From the NCBI GenBank assembly GCA_018524725.1, contig JAEUWP010000551.1:372001-436000 (forward strand): DNA of 64,000 nt, read 5' to 3'. Shown here piece after piece: positions 28,892 to 40,554 of the stretch. Made by a program: the position numbers and the translations under genes. Within the stretch, counting starts at the first letter, position 1. Each line of letters opens with the position of its first letter. The notes under the pieces were generated by a model. The model did not search any database and was not told the origin of the DNA. It saw nothing but the letters and a program-made list of their open reading frames with translations. This stretch comes from Podaxis mareebaensis (lineage: Eukaryota; Basidiomycota; Agaricomycetes; Agaricales; Agaricaceae).

Positions 28892-31660
28892 ATGCCCCGT
28901 GGTGTCCCGAACGCAAAGAAAGATGAGACTGGGCTACGCTATACAACTTTCAACGTGCCTTTGTCGTTAGTCTTAGCCTACCGACTCCTCGCTTATATAC
29001 TCACTTTTTGGGAAGCGCGAACCCAAAACATGTCAACTCAACCTATCTGAAGTCAGATACTCAAACATTATGGTCGCGAAACGCATCCAAGAGACTGCGC
29101 GAAGGGAATAATGAGGACACCACCCTCCAGCAAGAACCCCAGAGGTATGTGCCTTGGTATCCGTAAACTTGGCGACAATCTGAAAGGTTTGTGTGCAGGC
29201 GCGGTTCTCAGGTCATTGTAATACACCCAGGTTCAAGATATATTCGGATCGGCAAGGCCTCTGATGTCGCCCCAGTTTCTGTCCCTTGTGTAGTTGCTCG
29301 TAAATCCAGAACCGCAACACCCAAGATGACACGTACCTGGAATGTCGCTCGACCTCGATCACAAATGACAGAAGAAGAGGTTGCGAGGTTGCGACAAGGG
29401 AAGGCGGATGATCCAGACCCAGTGAGTGGCTTTTACGCGTGGGCCCATAGATCCACAAACCCTCACAGTTCGACGCCAAATTAGCGGCTGTTACAGGTTC
29501 TCTAAAAGAAAGAATGCGATTTTTCAAACTGAGAGCTACGCCCAATGCCACAACTATTTCAGTGACATTCAACAAACAGTTCCAACCCGAAATTATTTCC
29601 GAACAGAACGATCCCTTCCGAATCGAGTGGATTGACAGCACCTCAACAAGCGAAGTACTAATTGGAGAAAAAGTACGCAGCACTCTTCATTGTAGTGTTC
29701 GTACATCTCTGATGATGAGTGGAAGGCACTTCGTATCGGCGATCCCGAGAGTGCGGGATACATCGTCCGCCGTCCCATTTACAACCGGAACTTCAATCTC
29801 CGTGATTATCCTTCGCTACGAGTGGTCCTGAGTGACTTGGAAGTCATCATACAGAAAACGTTACAGGAGAAATATGAGTTACAACAACCGGACTACAAAG
29901 TTTGTCAAGCTCAGGTCTATTCGGACCCCTTACTTATCTATGTCGCAGAATTATTCCGTGATACTAGTCGTGCCCGATCTCTATGATCGAGCTTATGTTC
30001 ACGAATTCGTCAACTTGCTGATATCCATGGGTTTTAAGCGGTTCTGTGCTCAACAAGTTCGTTATTGCTCGTTGTGACACATGCCGGAATCTGAATAAAT
30101 GTCAGGAATCTCTCGCTGCCACCTATGGTGCTGGTATATCTAATGCTTGCGTGGTCGATATTGGTGCAACTACTACTAGTATCGCATGCGTGGACGAAGG
30201 TTTAGTCATTGCCGACACAAGGTAAGTATATACCCGTGTTCTTTCATGTCCCCCTTGGCGTTGAACAACGACGTACTCTAGAATGAGACTTGGGGTAGGA
30301 GGGGATGACATTACCGAGTTCTTATACGTCTTGCTCAGAAGAATCAACTTGCCCTATCGGGAGATGGACTTGGTACGATCGTATGACTGGAACGTCATGG
30401 AGGACCTGAAAGCACAAATTTGCACCCTGACAGAGGTACGATGTGGATTCCACCTTTCATCCTACAATGACAATTCTTAAAGACATCCCCAGAGCGACGT
30501 TGCAGTAAATTTATACGGCTTTACCGTCCGACGACCGAATCAGCCGACAGTAAAATACGGGTTTCGAGTATACGATGAAGTGATCTTGGCTCCAATGGTG
30601 CGTGTCCCGTCACATCCTGATCCAAGGCCCATCCTCAGCCACCACTTATCTAGTGCCTATTTGAACCCCGCATAATCGAGTTTGAGGAAAAGCGTCTTCC
30701 CGTTAAAAATACGCCACTCTCCATGGCCACGGACGAAATAGTTGACCATACTTCAGATCTCATTGTACGAATTCCATCACCTTGGTACACACTCCCCATA
30801 ATGCTCACAGTGAATCTCGTCCTGCATGATAGACAAATGCTATGGTTATCTCAACCCGACATCTCATGCCTCCTCCATCCGAAAACGCCACTGGCAAATC
30901 ACAACCCGCCACGGCTCAGACTTCAGGTACGTTCACATTATCGAACTACTGGCACTGCTTTCGACATTCCCCCCAAGGTACTTCGACGCCCGGAAAACTT
31001 GAACCCGAGCAACCTGCAAACACCAACGATGCCTCCAGGTCAACGTCACAAGCACCAACAGAAGCCCAAGCAGATGCCGCAGAGGAGGGTACTAAAAGCA
31101 ACACACAACCTCTACAACCAACCGACGTCACCCCACCAGCAATACCTACTCAACCACCTGCGCCCGTTTATGCGGGCGGATATAGCATTGACGTTCCATT
31201 TGAAGCCAGCAAGTTACCCCTGGACGTTGCTATATTCAATAGCGTCCGTGCTGCGGGAGATGATCGTATCCGCAAGTACCTTCAAGCCGTATTACTCATT
31301 GGCGGTACTGCTCATATTTCCGGTATCGGACCGGCGCTGGAGAGCAGGTAGGTGATCCTCACAGGCCGTTTACTCACCCCTCACGATTACCCTTAATAGG
31401 TTGCAAGCCATTGCAACCCCTGTTGTTTCAGGTATGGAGAAGGTGCAAGTTATACCACCCCCTAAGGATGTCAACCCCCAAATTTTGGTTTGGAAGGGTG
31501 CTGCGGTGCTAGGGAAGATGGAGAGCGTGTCTGAACTTTGGGTCACACCTGCGGATTGGGTATACACTTCTCTTCGTAACCCTGGAGTCAGGATTACTGA
31601 CATCATCTCCAGGAGATTTTAGGCATGCGTGGCCTCAAGGAACGTTGCTTCTTCCTCTAA
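28892..31660 (+). CDS. ARP8: Actin-related protein 8 (INO80 chromatin remodeller subunit)
   Basis: Nuclear actin-fold subunit that helps the INO80 complex bind linker DNA and nucleosomes. Fourteen exons give 689 residues in phase: 28892-28965, 29016-29144, 29199-29421, 29469-29672, 29726-29899, 29949-30056, 30106-30221, 30282-30435, 30493-30597, 30654-30764, 30833-30926, 30978-31347, 31400-31559, 31613-31660. The actin-fold entry is VIVIHPGSRYIRIGKASDV. The core has ILVVPDLYDRAYVHEFVNLL, VVDIGATTTSIACVDEG and MRLGVGGDDITEFL. A long Gln/Pro/Thr-rich insertion lies around residues 480-560, then LLIGGTAHISGIGPALESR. The last intron restores the family ending DWEILGMRGLKERCFFL; read-through would give an unrelated tail. 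It begins 152 bases after the TOR stop. Confidence 0.93.
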
Positions 31661-31860
31661 TTTTAGAACTGCGAACCTACTGCCGTTTCCGGGAGCTGCT
31701 CAACCTAAAAACTGCATGGCTTGAACAAAAAAAACTCGTTTATTTGATGATAACGACAGGGGTATCCTTGAAATGTAAATCGTGAAATGAAGTAGTCGGG
31801 CTTCTCGAGTATAATGGTACAAATATCCAACACCTTTGTAGTGGAGGCTGGACGTGCGAT

Positions 31861-33114
31861 TTAAGAATCGGCCAACGACGGCGTGGAAATCCATGGGTAT
31901 AAGATATACACCTGCAACAGTGTCAGAGGAATGAACGGTCGTTCATACCTCAAGCCTCTGCTTGAGTAAGAGAAAGTCGTGAGATCCGAGTGTAGTCCAC
32001 GATCTGACAAGATTACTCATTTCCCGTTTTCCATCACTAGATACGGCTTGAAGTAAGTTATTGTCGATGAAATTGTAGATATACACGTACCTGTCCCTTT
32101 TCAACCACTCGGTTCGTAAGCTCCCTCCTTCCTTCCAGGCGTCCAAATCCGCCTCGGGCGAACAATTATCATCTTCGACTTTGGGGGCTTCTCTCTTCCG
32201 CTTCCGTCCTTCTTTGTCGGAGTCTGATATCCGCAACGCCTCTGAATCCTCCTGTTTCACGGCTGGAGGTAGCGAAGACTGAGCAAGCTTCTCAACCAGG
32301 GACTCGACAACAGCAGTGGCTACCCGGTTGGGTACAAAAGGAAAGGTGGTAACGGGGCGGGGAACACGATCGGGTGTGATCACCAGGGCGCTGCGACAAA
32401 TGGGGCAGTCGACTGCTTCGTGCCATCCTCCACAAACTCGGTGCAATCGCGAGAAGAACCATTTGAGGATGCAGATGGCACAGAAGGTGTGACCACACTG
32501 ACCCGGGTTCATGGTGTAAGGATATGCCATTATTTCATAGCATCTATGCTGGTATTAGTCACTATGAGTGCGCGTTGTAAGAGGCTAACATACAATGCGC
32601 ATGTGAAATGTTCCTCGAGTTGCCTAAGCGCATTTTGAGCCTCCTTTTTCGCTAGTTGATACAGCTTTGCTGCCGCCTCATCCTCCCTATCGAGCAGCGA
32701 CTTCATTCGTTCGTCTAGATGTTGAGCCCGGAGCCTGCATTCTTGTTCCTTGAAGAGTAGAATCTTCTCCCGCTTAGTGAGCTCCGAAGCAGTTATCCGC
32801 GAGGATCGTCGATATTTGAATTTCGATGATACAGAGTCTCCTGCAATTGCGTTCGTCCGCTCACCACACTCCGTGGCACATGATTGGACACTCCCTGCGA
32901 GAGAAACCTTCTTTGTGGCCGTCCTCCGTTTCGTTGATGACTCTTTTGGATCGGCCGACACACTCTGCACTGCATGAGGAACGATACGTCAAGCCAAGAT
33001 GAGGGAGCGAGGACGAGGAGCTGTACCGTGACGATTGCTGATTCTTGTTGAGCGCCTTGGGGGTGTATAGTCTGTCTCCGTCATGGAAGTCGACCGTTTG
33101 ATGGTCCGCGGCAT
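31861..33114 (-). CDS. RING-finger protein, probable E3 ubiquitin ligase
   Basis: A C3HC4 RING finger is formed across an exon junction. The end of one exon supplies CAL and the next supplies CYEIMAYPYTMNPGQ, then CGHTFCAIC and, after a 21-residue gap, CPIC. Before it lie a basic N-terminus (MPRTIKRSTSMTE) and a charged helix, probably coiled coil, KLYQLAKKEAQNALRQLEEH. After it comes an acidic, Lys-rich tail with KEGRKRKRE. About five exons and roughly 350 residues can be chained from the ATG at 33114 to the stop at 31861. RING proteins with this build usually act as ubiquitin ligases; the target is unknown. The gene is convergent with ARP8, about 200 bases away. Confidence 0.78.
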
Positions 33115-36100
33115 GATGGCAGCAGAGGACGTGAAGCAGTCCTGCAAGGCGAGGGTGGACAACCTTTCCCAGGTCTGACGATAGGGGCAATTCTATTCTT
33201 GTATCAGATCACGTGCATAATTATCTACTTCTCCGAGTTTTGTCGGAACCCTCTCCAACAATTCATCTCATGTCTTCCGAGTGTCCTTACCTTCAAGGTC
33301 TCCTGCAGGGTTGCAACATGTTTTCCTGTGTAGACGTGACCCATTCTACTCCGTACATTCCGTCAAACTCGGCTCAGCAGAACTTCGCTTCAAACCCACC
33401 CTAAAATGGACGGCTGAAGTCTCATATGAGGCTCTTTGGATGGCGAGGTGTATGTTGGTCCATTCATGACATTTACCATCATTTATTCCCTTCCTTTGTG
33501 TTACGTTTGGAAAGGTGTCCATTCTTCAAGTCCCTGTTTTCCAGGCAAGTTCCCACCAGATCCGTATGATGCTCGACCGGCCTCTACATACCAGCGCGTG
33601 TCGCCCACCTTGTACTGTTTGTCAAAAATTGTAAATGTTGGACCCCACATTTTACCCTGTTTGGGTGGTTGTATACCCGTCCCTTCATCCTTGTCGCTTA
33701 CCGTTGTCAACATATCCTTCCCGTTTTCACATTACTCCCAAAGTGAAGGGCACATATGGGGAACGTTTGAATTCACTTTACGTCCGTTCCGTTGGGTAAT
33801 CAATCGCGTACAGACCCTACATTCGCCCATGGCAGCCTATCCGCGGGAGCATATCCCAGTTTGTGTGCTCTTCAGTTCCTTCGATCTTTGCCCGACAGTC
33901 TCGACTCGTTTCACAGATTTATAGTTCTGCAGATGCGTTGTCACAGGCAAATCTCTCACACCACAAGCAACGAAGCGGTTTAACCTGCCCGAACGTTCTC
34001 ACAACCCTTGAAATGTTGCTCGTCATTCCATAGGGTCAGCACTTCGGGATACAGCCCGGAACAAATGGGAAAAGATCATAATACCAACTTCCTTCGTCGT
34101 CTGCACATCCCGATCAAGTCTTCGGCCTAGCCCCACAACATTCGAAGGCCAGTGCCAATCATAGCACACCCTTGTCCAAGGCAATGGGTGCATCCCTGCT
34201 CCCGCGATCTAATACCCCCCACACCCGTTTGTTCAGGAATGAGACGAAGTAAATGCCAGAAAACTGTCAATCATGAATCAATCACATACCGACAAATTCG
34301 AGACTCGATATAGGCATAAGCGATATATTTGTTTACACAAATCAACGATTATTGATCTTCATCCCTTCAGGTTCGCCCGTTCAATAATCACATCTGGGAC
34401 GCGAGATTACAATGTAGCAAATGTATTTCGCACAGATCGTGTGCTCAGTCAGTCCTTCAGCCGTTTTCATCCCGTAACTGACTAGAGGTTCTTACACTGT
34501 TGAGTAGTGGTGATCTATGCTTGAGGGACCCCACAAAACTTGAGGGGCACTGATTGTTCATTGATACCAAAATCGAACCGGTTCACGCAATTTTCTCATT
34601 CAATGCTGTAAGCGCTGTCAATAAAACTACGTATGCTTCTACTGCTGACGGAGTCCATATACGAGGATATGTATTCTTCCAACCCTACGTGAATTGTGAC
34701 ATAATACCTCAAATTTTCTTTACTGAACAGGGTCGCGGTACCCAAATCGCCCCCAATCTGTTGTATTACCAACATTAGCACTCGAGTGTCGCTTCCCTGT
34801 GAGTCCGTTGGACATATGACAGGGAATCTCTGTTAAGTTCATTTTCCGGTTCTTGGGCTTCTGTCCTACTCCAGTCTTCCGAGACATCTATTGCTGCAAA
34901 TCCCCCACACTGAAGGCCGCAGGCAACCGCTTTTCATTCCATACCCTCAAACCTCCCCGTTGGATCTCCAAGAGCCAAAGTTGGATGCTGCTGCTCGTTT
35001 TGGGCAACCCCCCGCCACCCAGCGACAAGAGGCAACTCCCCATCCCGCGAAATAACCCCCAAGCTGTCAACAATGCCCAAGAGTCAATTATACATGTCTC
35101 CTAACAGAGGATCCATGGAGCATGTCGATCCTCCTCCGGCGTCAGCGTCGCTGTCATGATGTATATATCACATTCCAATGCAGTGTCACTCAGACTTGCA
35201 GAACATTTGGTCGTCAGACTCCAGGACTCTAAAAATGGACCAAGTCCTCGGCTTGAGCGCCAACGAGATCGGTTCATTTGTGGAGAGCCGGCAGCTCCTA
35301 TGATACTCAACATCTATTGATAGAGATCCGACTGAGCCGGTGGCGACGTCGATATCGTACAGTCGAGCTGTAAACATAGCAGCTTGATGATTGACCGAGG
35401 GGAATTGAAGATGGAACGAAGATCATGTGGCCTACTGAGTACTCAAAGTCGAAGGTGGTCGCTCAGGGATTTGACACAGCAAGCAAACCGCGCTCTGGGA
35501 GACTTCCACAAAGGAGCCAATGTAATTGGTCCATCCCGAGCTGCCCGGACACGCTGGCTTGTAAGGACAAAATGTGCTGGGAATCTATTATCGGGCCAGT
35601 TGCTATGGGGCGGGAAAGTTTTTTTTCGGACTCCCATCTATCACCAACAAATCACGCATCTTGGCTCCACAAAGAACGCTCAGAAATTGGTGTTTTATCC
35701 CGAGCCATCGGGCGGGAGACAGGATCAACGGAACGCAGGATATATGGCGCCCATGGTCTGATTCTGACGACCCACAGGGTTGTTATCTCCCTACTTAGCC
35801 GGCGCGCAAGGCTTCGGATGAAGATGGCGGAGTGGACAAGTTGAGCGGAATATGCCGGGTCAAAGCCACCTCTCATCCCTTCGCCAATGAAATAACGAGT
35901 CATGGGCGCCGCGGTAAAAAGGTCATGTCGTTGCGAAGCACAAGCAATTGATGCCCTCCAAATATGAGGTCAATTCTGTGCAAAAACGTTAGGAAGAACA
36001 TTTCCGGCCCCAATCATGATCAACCAATAATGCTGGGATGGAACGAAGGTGCGGGGACCAGGTATCGGCCAGGAAGCTCGGTGGGTTGTTCTTACGGGTT

Positions 36101-36945
36101 GAAGAACAGGGATGCAGGGTCATGGCTACGTTTGGTCGTGCAGGGTCTTGCGGCATGTTCTGCCGAACTCTTGGACGATTCGTCTCGTAAGGTGAATCTG
36201 AGATGTTGTGTTGATAATAGTCATGGATTCCCACAGTCGGAGCTGCGACAAAAAGTCATCACATTCTCGGCCGGAGAGCAAGGCAAACTTTGTGTTGTAA
36301 ACGTGCAGACCCTGCGGAACCGGGATGGGCCGACGTGAATTTGAAAGCGAGGGTGCGGAAGAAGGCGGAAAGAAGGATGGGGAGAAAGCGAGATGAGCGG
36401 GGAAGAACTGGGCAAGCGGGTAGAGGACGATATGCGGATGAGAGGAGGGTGGCGGAAGGCAGAGAGAAGGGAAAGAAAGCGGCTGGAAAAGGAAGGTGAT
36501 CGGTCTGCGGACTGGAGAGCATGGCCCGGGGCCAGTTGAGTTGCCGCTACGATCGACTTGCGAACGAAGACCCTGGCTCACTCGGACTGAATAGTGACGC
36601 GAAACGCGTCGACACGGTCACGGAGTGTCACATCACGGTGGAAGGGAATAAATGGCAAGGTGAAGGAAGCGGGGAAGGTGATGTGCGCGTGACGTGGAGA
36701 AGTGAACGAAAGAGGCAGTTCGCTTCTAGAAATCCAGAAGAAGCTCGATATGATGTTATTGATTGTTCGGCAGTGGGTGGTGTTTTTTTGAGTTGTCTGT
36801 AATTAATCTGACAGCAGGGTCACGTCACGCAGGATCTGAGATCCGTACGGGAGTCGTACAAGACAAGAGGGCGAGTTTGTTCGAGCATTTCCAGTGAAAC
36901 CATTTCTAGCCGTCCTCTTTTGACGACGCTGAACCGTCGTGCCAG
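33115..36945. other. Long gene-poor region
   Basis: About 3.8 kb between the RING gene and the C2H2 gene. Open frames here are short, mostly lack ATG starts and show no family motif or convincing splice chain that I could find. The last several hundred bases are purine-rich and probably include the promoter and leader of the C2H2 gene. A lineage-specific or decayed gene could have been missed. I see no transposase, reverse transcriptase or terminal repeats. Confidence 0.45.
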
Positions 36946-38946
36946 ATGATGTCCCAGGTCCTCTCTCCTCCTGCTCACCTTGACGTTCAAAAGTGCGTCC
37001 CAGACTACCTCCCTCGCCACAAGCTACCCTCCTCTCCCGCTTTCTTCCCCGACCTCGGCAACCTCGTCCCTGTCACCACCTCCCCAATCCACTCCGACTC
37101 CCCAGCGGGTTCAATAGACGACGACAATTCGTCGCCTCATTCGCCTTCACGTTCCTCTGGTCAGTTCCAGTATGCACCCCGGCCCTTGGCTGCCTTTGAC
37201 TCGCCAGCAACTTCCCCTACCACAGACATGTTCGACCCCAATTCTCGTCCAAGTTTTGTTGCCGCTCAATACCCTGCACCTACCCCCCAATCCATCAATA
37301 ATGCAGGCAGCACACTAAGGAATTCTGACGCCGTCGGTTCTTACCTGTCGGAATCTCCATCTCCCGTAGATGCCCAACGCCCTCCTTCGTTTCCCCATCC
37401 AATCAGTGCGCCACCTTCGCAAGACCGTTTTCCCCTTACAGGCGCTCCACCTTATTCGGGGGATGATCGCACTATTTCAGAATCTCTGACAGACCGCTGT
37501 GCTCGCCAGAGTCCACACGATAAATATTCAAACTCCTGTGGCCAGCCTAACCCTCTTCTGGAGCAACGTCGAATGTCAGAGCCGGCCATCCTAGGGGGAG
37601 CGTCTGCCTATGCTCCTAACCCAGACTCGTGCGACCGCTTCTCGCAATATCCCTTCGCATTCAACCCACCTTCCCAGCCTACCCGCTCCTCGACGTATAT
37701 GCCAACTCTACAAAGAGGGTCAAGCCTTGGGTCACTGCGGGACCTTCGGCAAGGGCAATCGGATTACCCTATGTCCCAATCTCAATGGAAGCAGGGTGAT
37801 GATGTCTACGACAACGGACTCTACGAGCCGATCTCCCCTCTCAACCCAAACTTCTCTAATGGCCTGCTGGGCTCTCCCAATGGTGTTCCCTACTCTCCTG
37901 TATCCGAGAATCCCTATGGCCCTTCGCCGCCGAACACGGGGACCTCCACCTCGTCGGCTCCTCCGTTGGGCTCCATGAACTTCAACAACTTCGCCTCCCA
38001 GCCCCAGGCGTCAAACATGCAGAGGGGTACTAATCCAAATAACAATTTCACCGGCGACGCTAACAGCAAGACGTACTCTTTTGTAGCTTTACCCGGGAAC
38101 ACTGTCAAAAAGCGCCCTCGCCGTAGATACGACGAGATTGAACGTCTCTACCAATGCTCGTGGCCAGATTGTACCAAGGCTTACGGTACACTGAACCATC
38201 TCAATGCGCACGTTACGATGCAAAAACATGGACCCAAACGTACTCCGGGCGGTAAGTCACTAATTTGTCAGTGTCTCATGGGCTCGTTCGCCTTACAACC
38301 TCTGCCTACAGAATTCAAGGAGCTACGTAAACAGTGGCGAAAAGCCAAGAAGGAAGCAGAAGCTGCTGGCGCAGCGAATGGATCCGCTCGCCGAATTCCT
38401 CCCATGCACAACGAATCTGGCACCTATGATGCTCGTTATGGGATGATACCGCATCGCCAGCATCCCGCGATGGGCTTATCTGTCAACGTCTCCCATGCAG
38501 GTTCCGCTGATCGATTCGCCGTGCCCATCGAAGATATTCGTTACCCTCCACATGACCGTGAAGAGGATGCTCTTCATTACGGGAACCTGCGACGGTTCAA
38601 CAATGTAGGCACGCCATCTTCGTGGCACGGCAGTACTTTGGCCTCACGTCCGGGCCTTAATCAATCATATATTTCCTCTTCTCTTCCTTCTCAGCCTAGC
38701 CATGCCCCGCCAGGTTCTCCGCGGATGGTGGGAAGACTTGGTCCGGACAGCACGCTGCTGACACCTCTTCCCGGCTACCAAAACCATCAGTCCCATGCTG
38801 GGCTTCTTCCTCCTCTCCATCCCGCGAGTGATTTGACCTACGCCCCAGAGGGTTACGACTTGTACGAGTCGGACAGCCGGCCGGGTACAGGACACGCCAG
38901 CATAGGAGGGCATGTTAGCGGAGATGACTTTGACCATCGCGGATAA
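36946..38946 (+). CDS. C2H2 transcription factor, Con7-like
   Basis: A nuclear DNA-binding regulator. The rice blast relative Con7 controls morphogenesis, cell-wall genes and spore formation. Two exons (36946-38251, 38312-38946) give 646 residues. The N-terminal 380 residues are Pro/Ser/Asn-rich and disordered. The conserved block starts at KKRPRRRYDEIERLYQC and has a single zinc finger, C-x4-C-x12-H-x5-H, around YGTLNHLNAHVTMQKHG. After the intron it continues EFKELRKQWRKAKKEAEA. This finger plus the following basic helix is characteristic of the Con7 family. A second methionine directly follows the first, so the start is certain to within one codon if no upstream exon exists. The 3' flank to about 39.5 kb is T-rich and probably untranslated. 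Confidence 0.87.
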   Translation: MMSQVLSPPAHLDVQKCVPDYLPRHKLPSSPAFFPDLGNLVPVTTSPIHSDSPAGSIDDDNSSPHSPSRSSGQFQYAPRPLAAFDSPATSPTTDMFDPNSRPSFVAAQYPAPTPQSINNAGSTLRNSDAVGSYLSESPSPVDAQRPPSFPHPISAPPSQDRFPLTGAPPYSGDDRTISESLTDRCARQSPHDKYSNSCGQPNPLLEQRRMSEPAILGGASAYAPNPDSCDRFSQYPFAFNPPSQPTRSSTYMPTLQRGSSLGSLRDLRQGQSDYPMSQSQWKQGDDVYDNGLYEPISPLNPNFSNGLLGSPNGVPYSPVSENPYGPSPPNTGTSTSSAPPLGSMNFNNFASQPQASNMQRGTNPNNNFTGDANSKTYSFVALPGNTVKKRPRRRYDEIERLYQCSWPDCTKAYGTLNHLNAHVTMQKHGPKRTPGGKSLICQCLMGSFALQPLPTEFKELRKQWRKAKKEAEAAGAANGSARRIPPMHNESGTYDARYGMIPHRQHPAMGLSVNVSHAGSADRFAVPIEDIRYPPHDREEDALHYGNLRRFNNVGTPSSWHGSTLASRPGLNQSYISSSLPSQPSHAPPGSPRMVGRLGPDSTLLTPLPGYQNHQSHAGLLPPLHPASDLTYAPEGYDLYESDSRPGTGHASIGGHVSGDDFDHRG

Positions 38947-40554
38947 TCATTCTGTCGTACGCTTCGACAACTTTCCTTCATGTGCGCATAAGGCATCCTA
39001 TCCTGTTTGTCTGTGATCGCGATTTGTCCCTGCTCCCTGATCCTGGAATATGACCCACCTCCCTCGGTCCACATGCCGAATATCCCCACAATTGCTTCTA
39101 ATCGGCTCTTGGTTCCCTTTCCCTGTCTCTTACTTTCGCCTTCTCTTATATATTCGCATCCTTGCTGTCAAAAATGTCTTCTATGATATATCCGTTGTAT
39201 TTTCCTTCAACCTTGGTTTCTAGCCTGGCCTGTAGATACTTTCGATTCTCCTAGGGTGCACTATTCCTCTGGCTTTTCTATTGGTCTACATTATTTGCTT
39301 TTTCTTATCGCAATAACTTGTATACTAGCCCTGCATTCCTACATTTTTTCGCAATATTCCCTCCCGATCTTTGCCCTCTATTTGTCGCTACCTTGTATCC
39401 ATCGTCTCATCCTTTTCCTTTCTTTTATTCTTGTCTGTATATACTTATTCTGTCTTATTGGTTTCTCAGTCTTAGGAGTAGTATATAATATGAGCGGACT
39501 TGTGTACATTCCCAACTGGTTGATCGGAGATCGATTTGGATGATCATGGAGGATCATCTTCAGTGGGAACGATAATGCAAACTCATACAAACGATGCGCT
39601 CCTATTTCATTTCCACATCAACATAACACATCACAACGCCATTAAGAGAAAATCCGAAAAAAAATATCCATAGGGTTACGGGGATGAGACGCAAATGGGA
39701 GATCCTATCAGCGGCCTCTGGATGGAGATCTTGCTCCTTTGAACTCACCCCCGACTCGCAGCACGGAATTGAATTTCCGCAACCACACACACAGCCTCAC
39801 CGATGTACGTGAGTGAATGCATCGTGTTTGCTTTTTTGTTCACCGCTCCTTCTCTTCCTTCCTTCTCTGCATACCAGGTGAAGGCTCGTGCGTTGTCCTG
39901 ATGTCGAATTCTTGAATTCGAACATTGGACCCAGATAACTCCAATAAGCCAGATTCTTGGATTGCACGTGAAGACCTATATTAGGCTAACGCGTACGTAA
40001 CCGGGAGTTGGAATTGACAGGGATGGAAGGTTGGGTGGATCCAGAGAACCCTGATGATAGCTCACCCCGTCAGAGATTTGTCGATGCATGGATCAAAGAA
40101 GCTCCGTGGTCCGAAGTATTGTTTTGTTTTGTTCTTCCAAAAATTTTCGGACATCTCATCACATAATTATCAGTTGTCAGTGAACAGAAAAAGGCTCTGC
40201 TTCTTGCTCATACGTGTGAACGTTCTGCCTGGTGCTACGTCTTCGCGTGGGCATCTCAGAGTATAAGTCATTGTGGCTGAAAGCAGTATCTTGTCGGGGT
40301 TGATATCATCTTTCGAGCCGTGATCATCATTCGATTCCACGCGAGGGGTCTCGAGGAGCTGATACCTTAACGCCACATCCGGCAGCGATGTTGAGATGAC
40401 ATCTGTGTTGATATATATACTGGGGATCATTGCATGAGAAATTTTTTGTCAAGCGTTCTCCCCACCACGATACTTACCGAACGCGCAACGTCAACATCTT
40501 TTGATGTGACTTGAAAGGGAAATCACATTATCGAGCAAACACAATATGTCACGG
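38947..40554. other. Intergenic, T-rich 3' flank then unassigned sequence
   Basis: The first 600 bases are pyrimidine-rich and probably the 3' untranslated region of the C2H2 gene. From about 39.6 to 40.5 kb I see no supportable gene or RNA. Confidence 0.5.

Noticed and set aside
31613..31622. ARP8 reading frame stopping at 31622 without the last intron
   Set aside because: Splicing 31560-31612 restores the family C-terminus ILGMRGLKERCFFL, so the unspliced stop is not the main product.
33436..33924. 162-codon plus-strand open frame in the gene-poor region
   Set aside because: No recognisable domain or conserved motif, and no splice chain with neighbouring frames; probably a chance frame.
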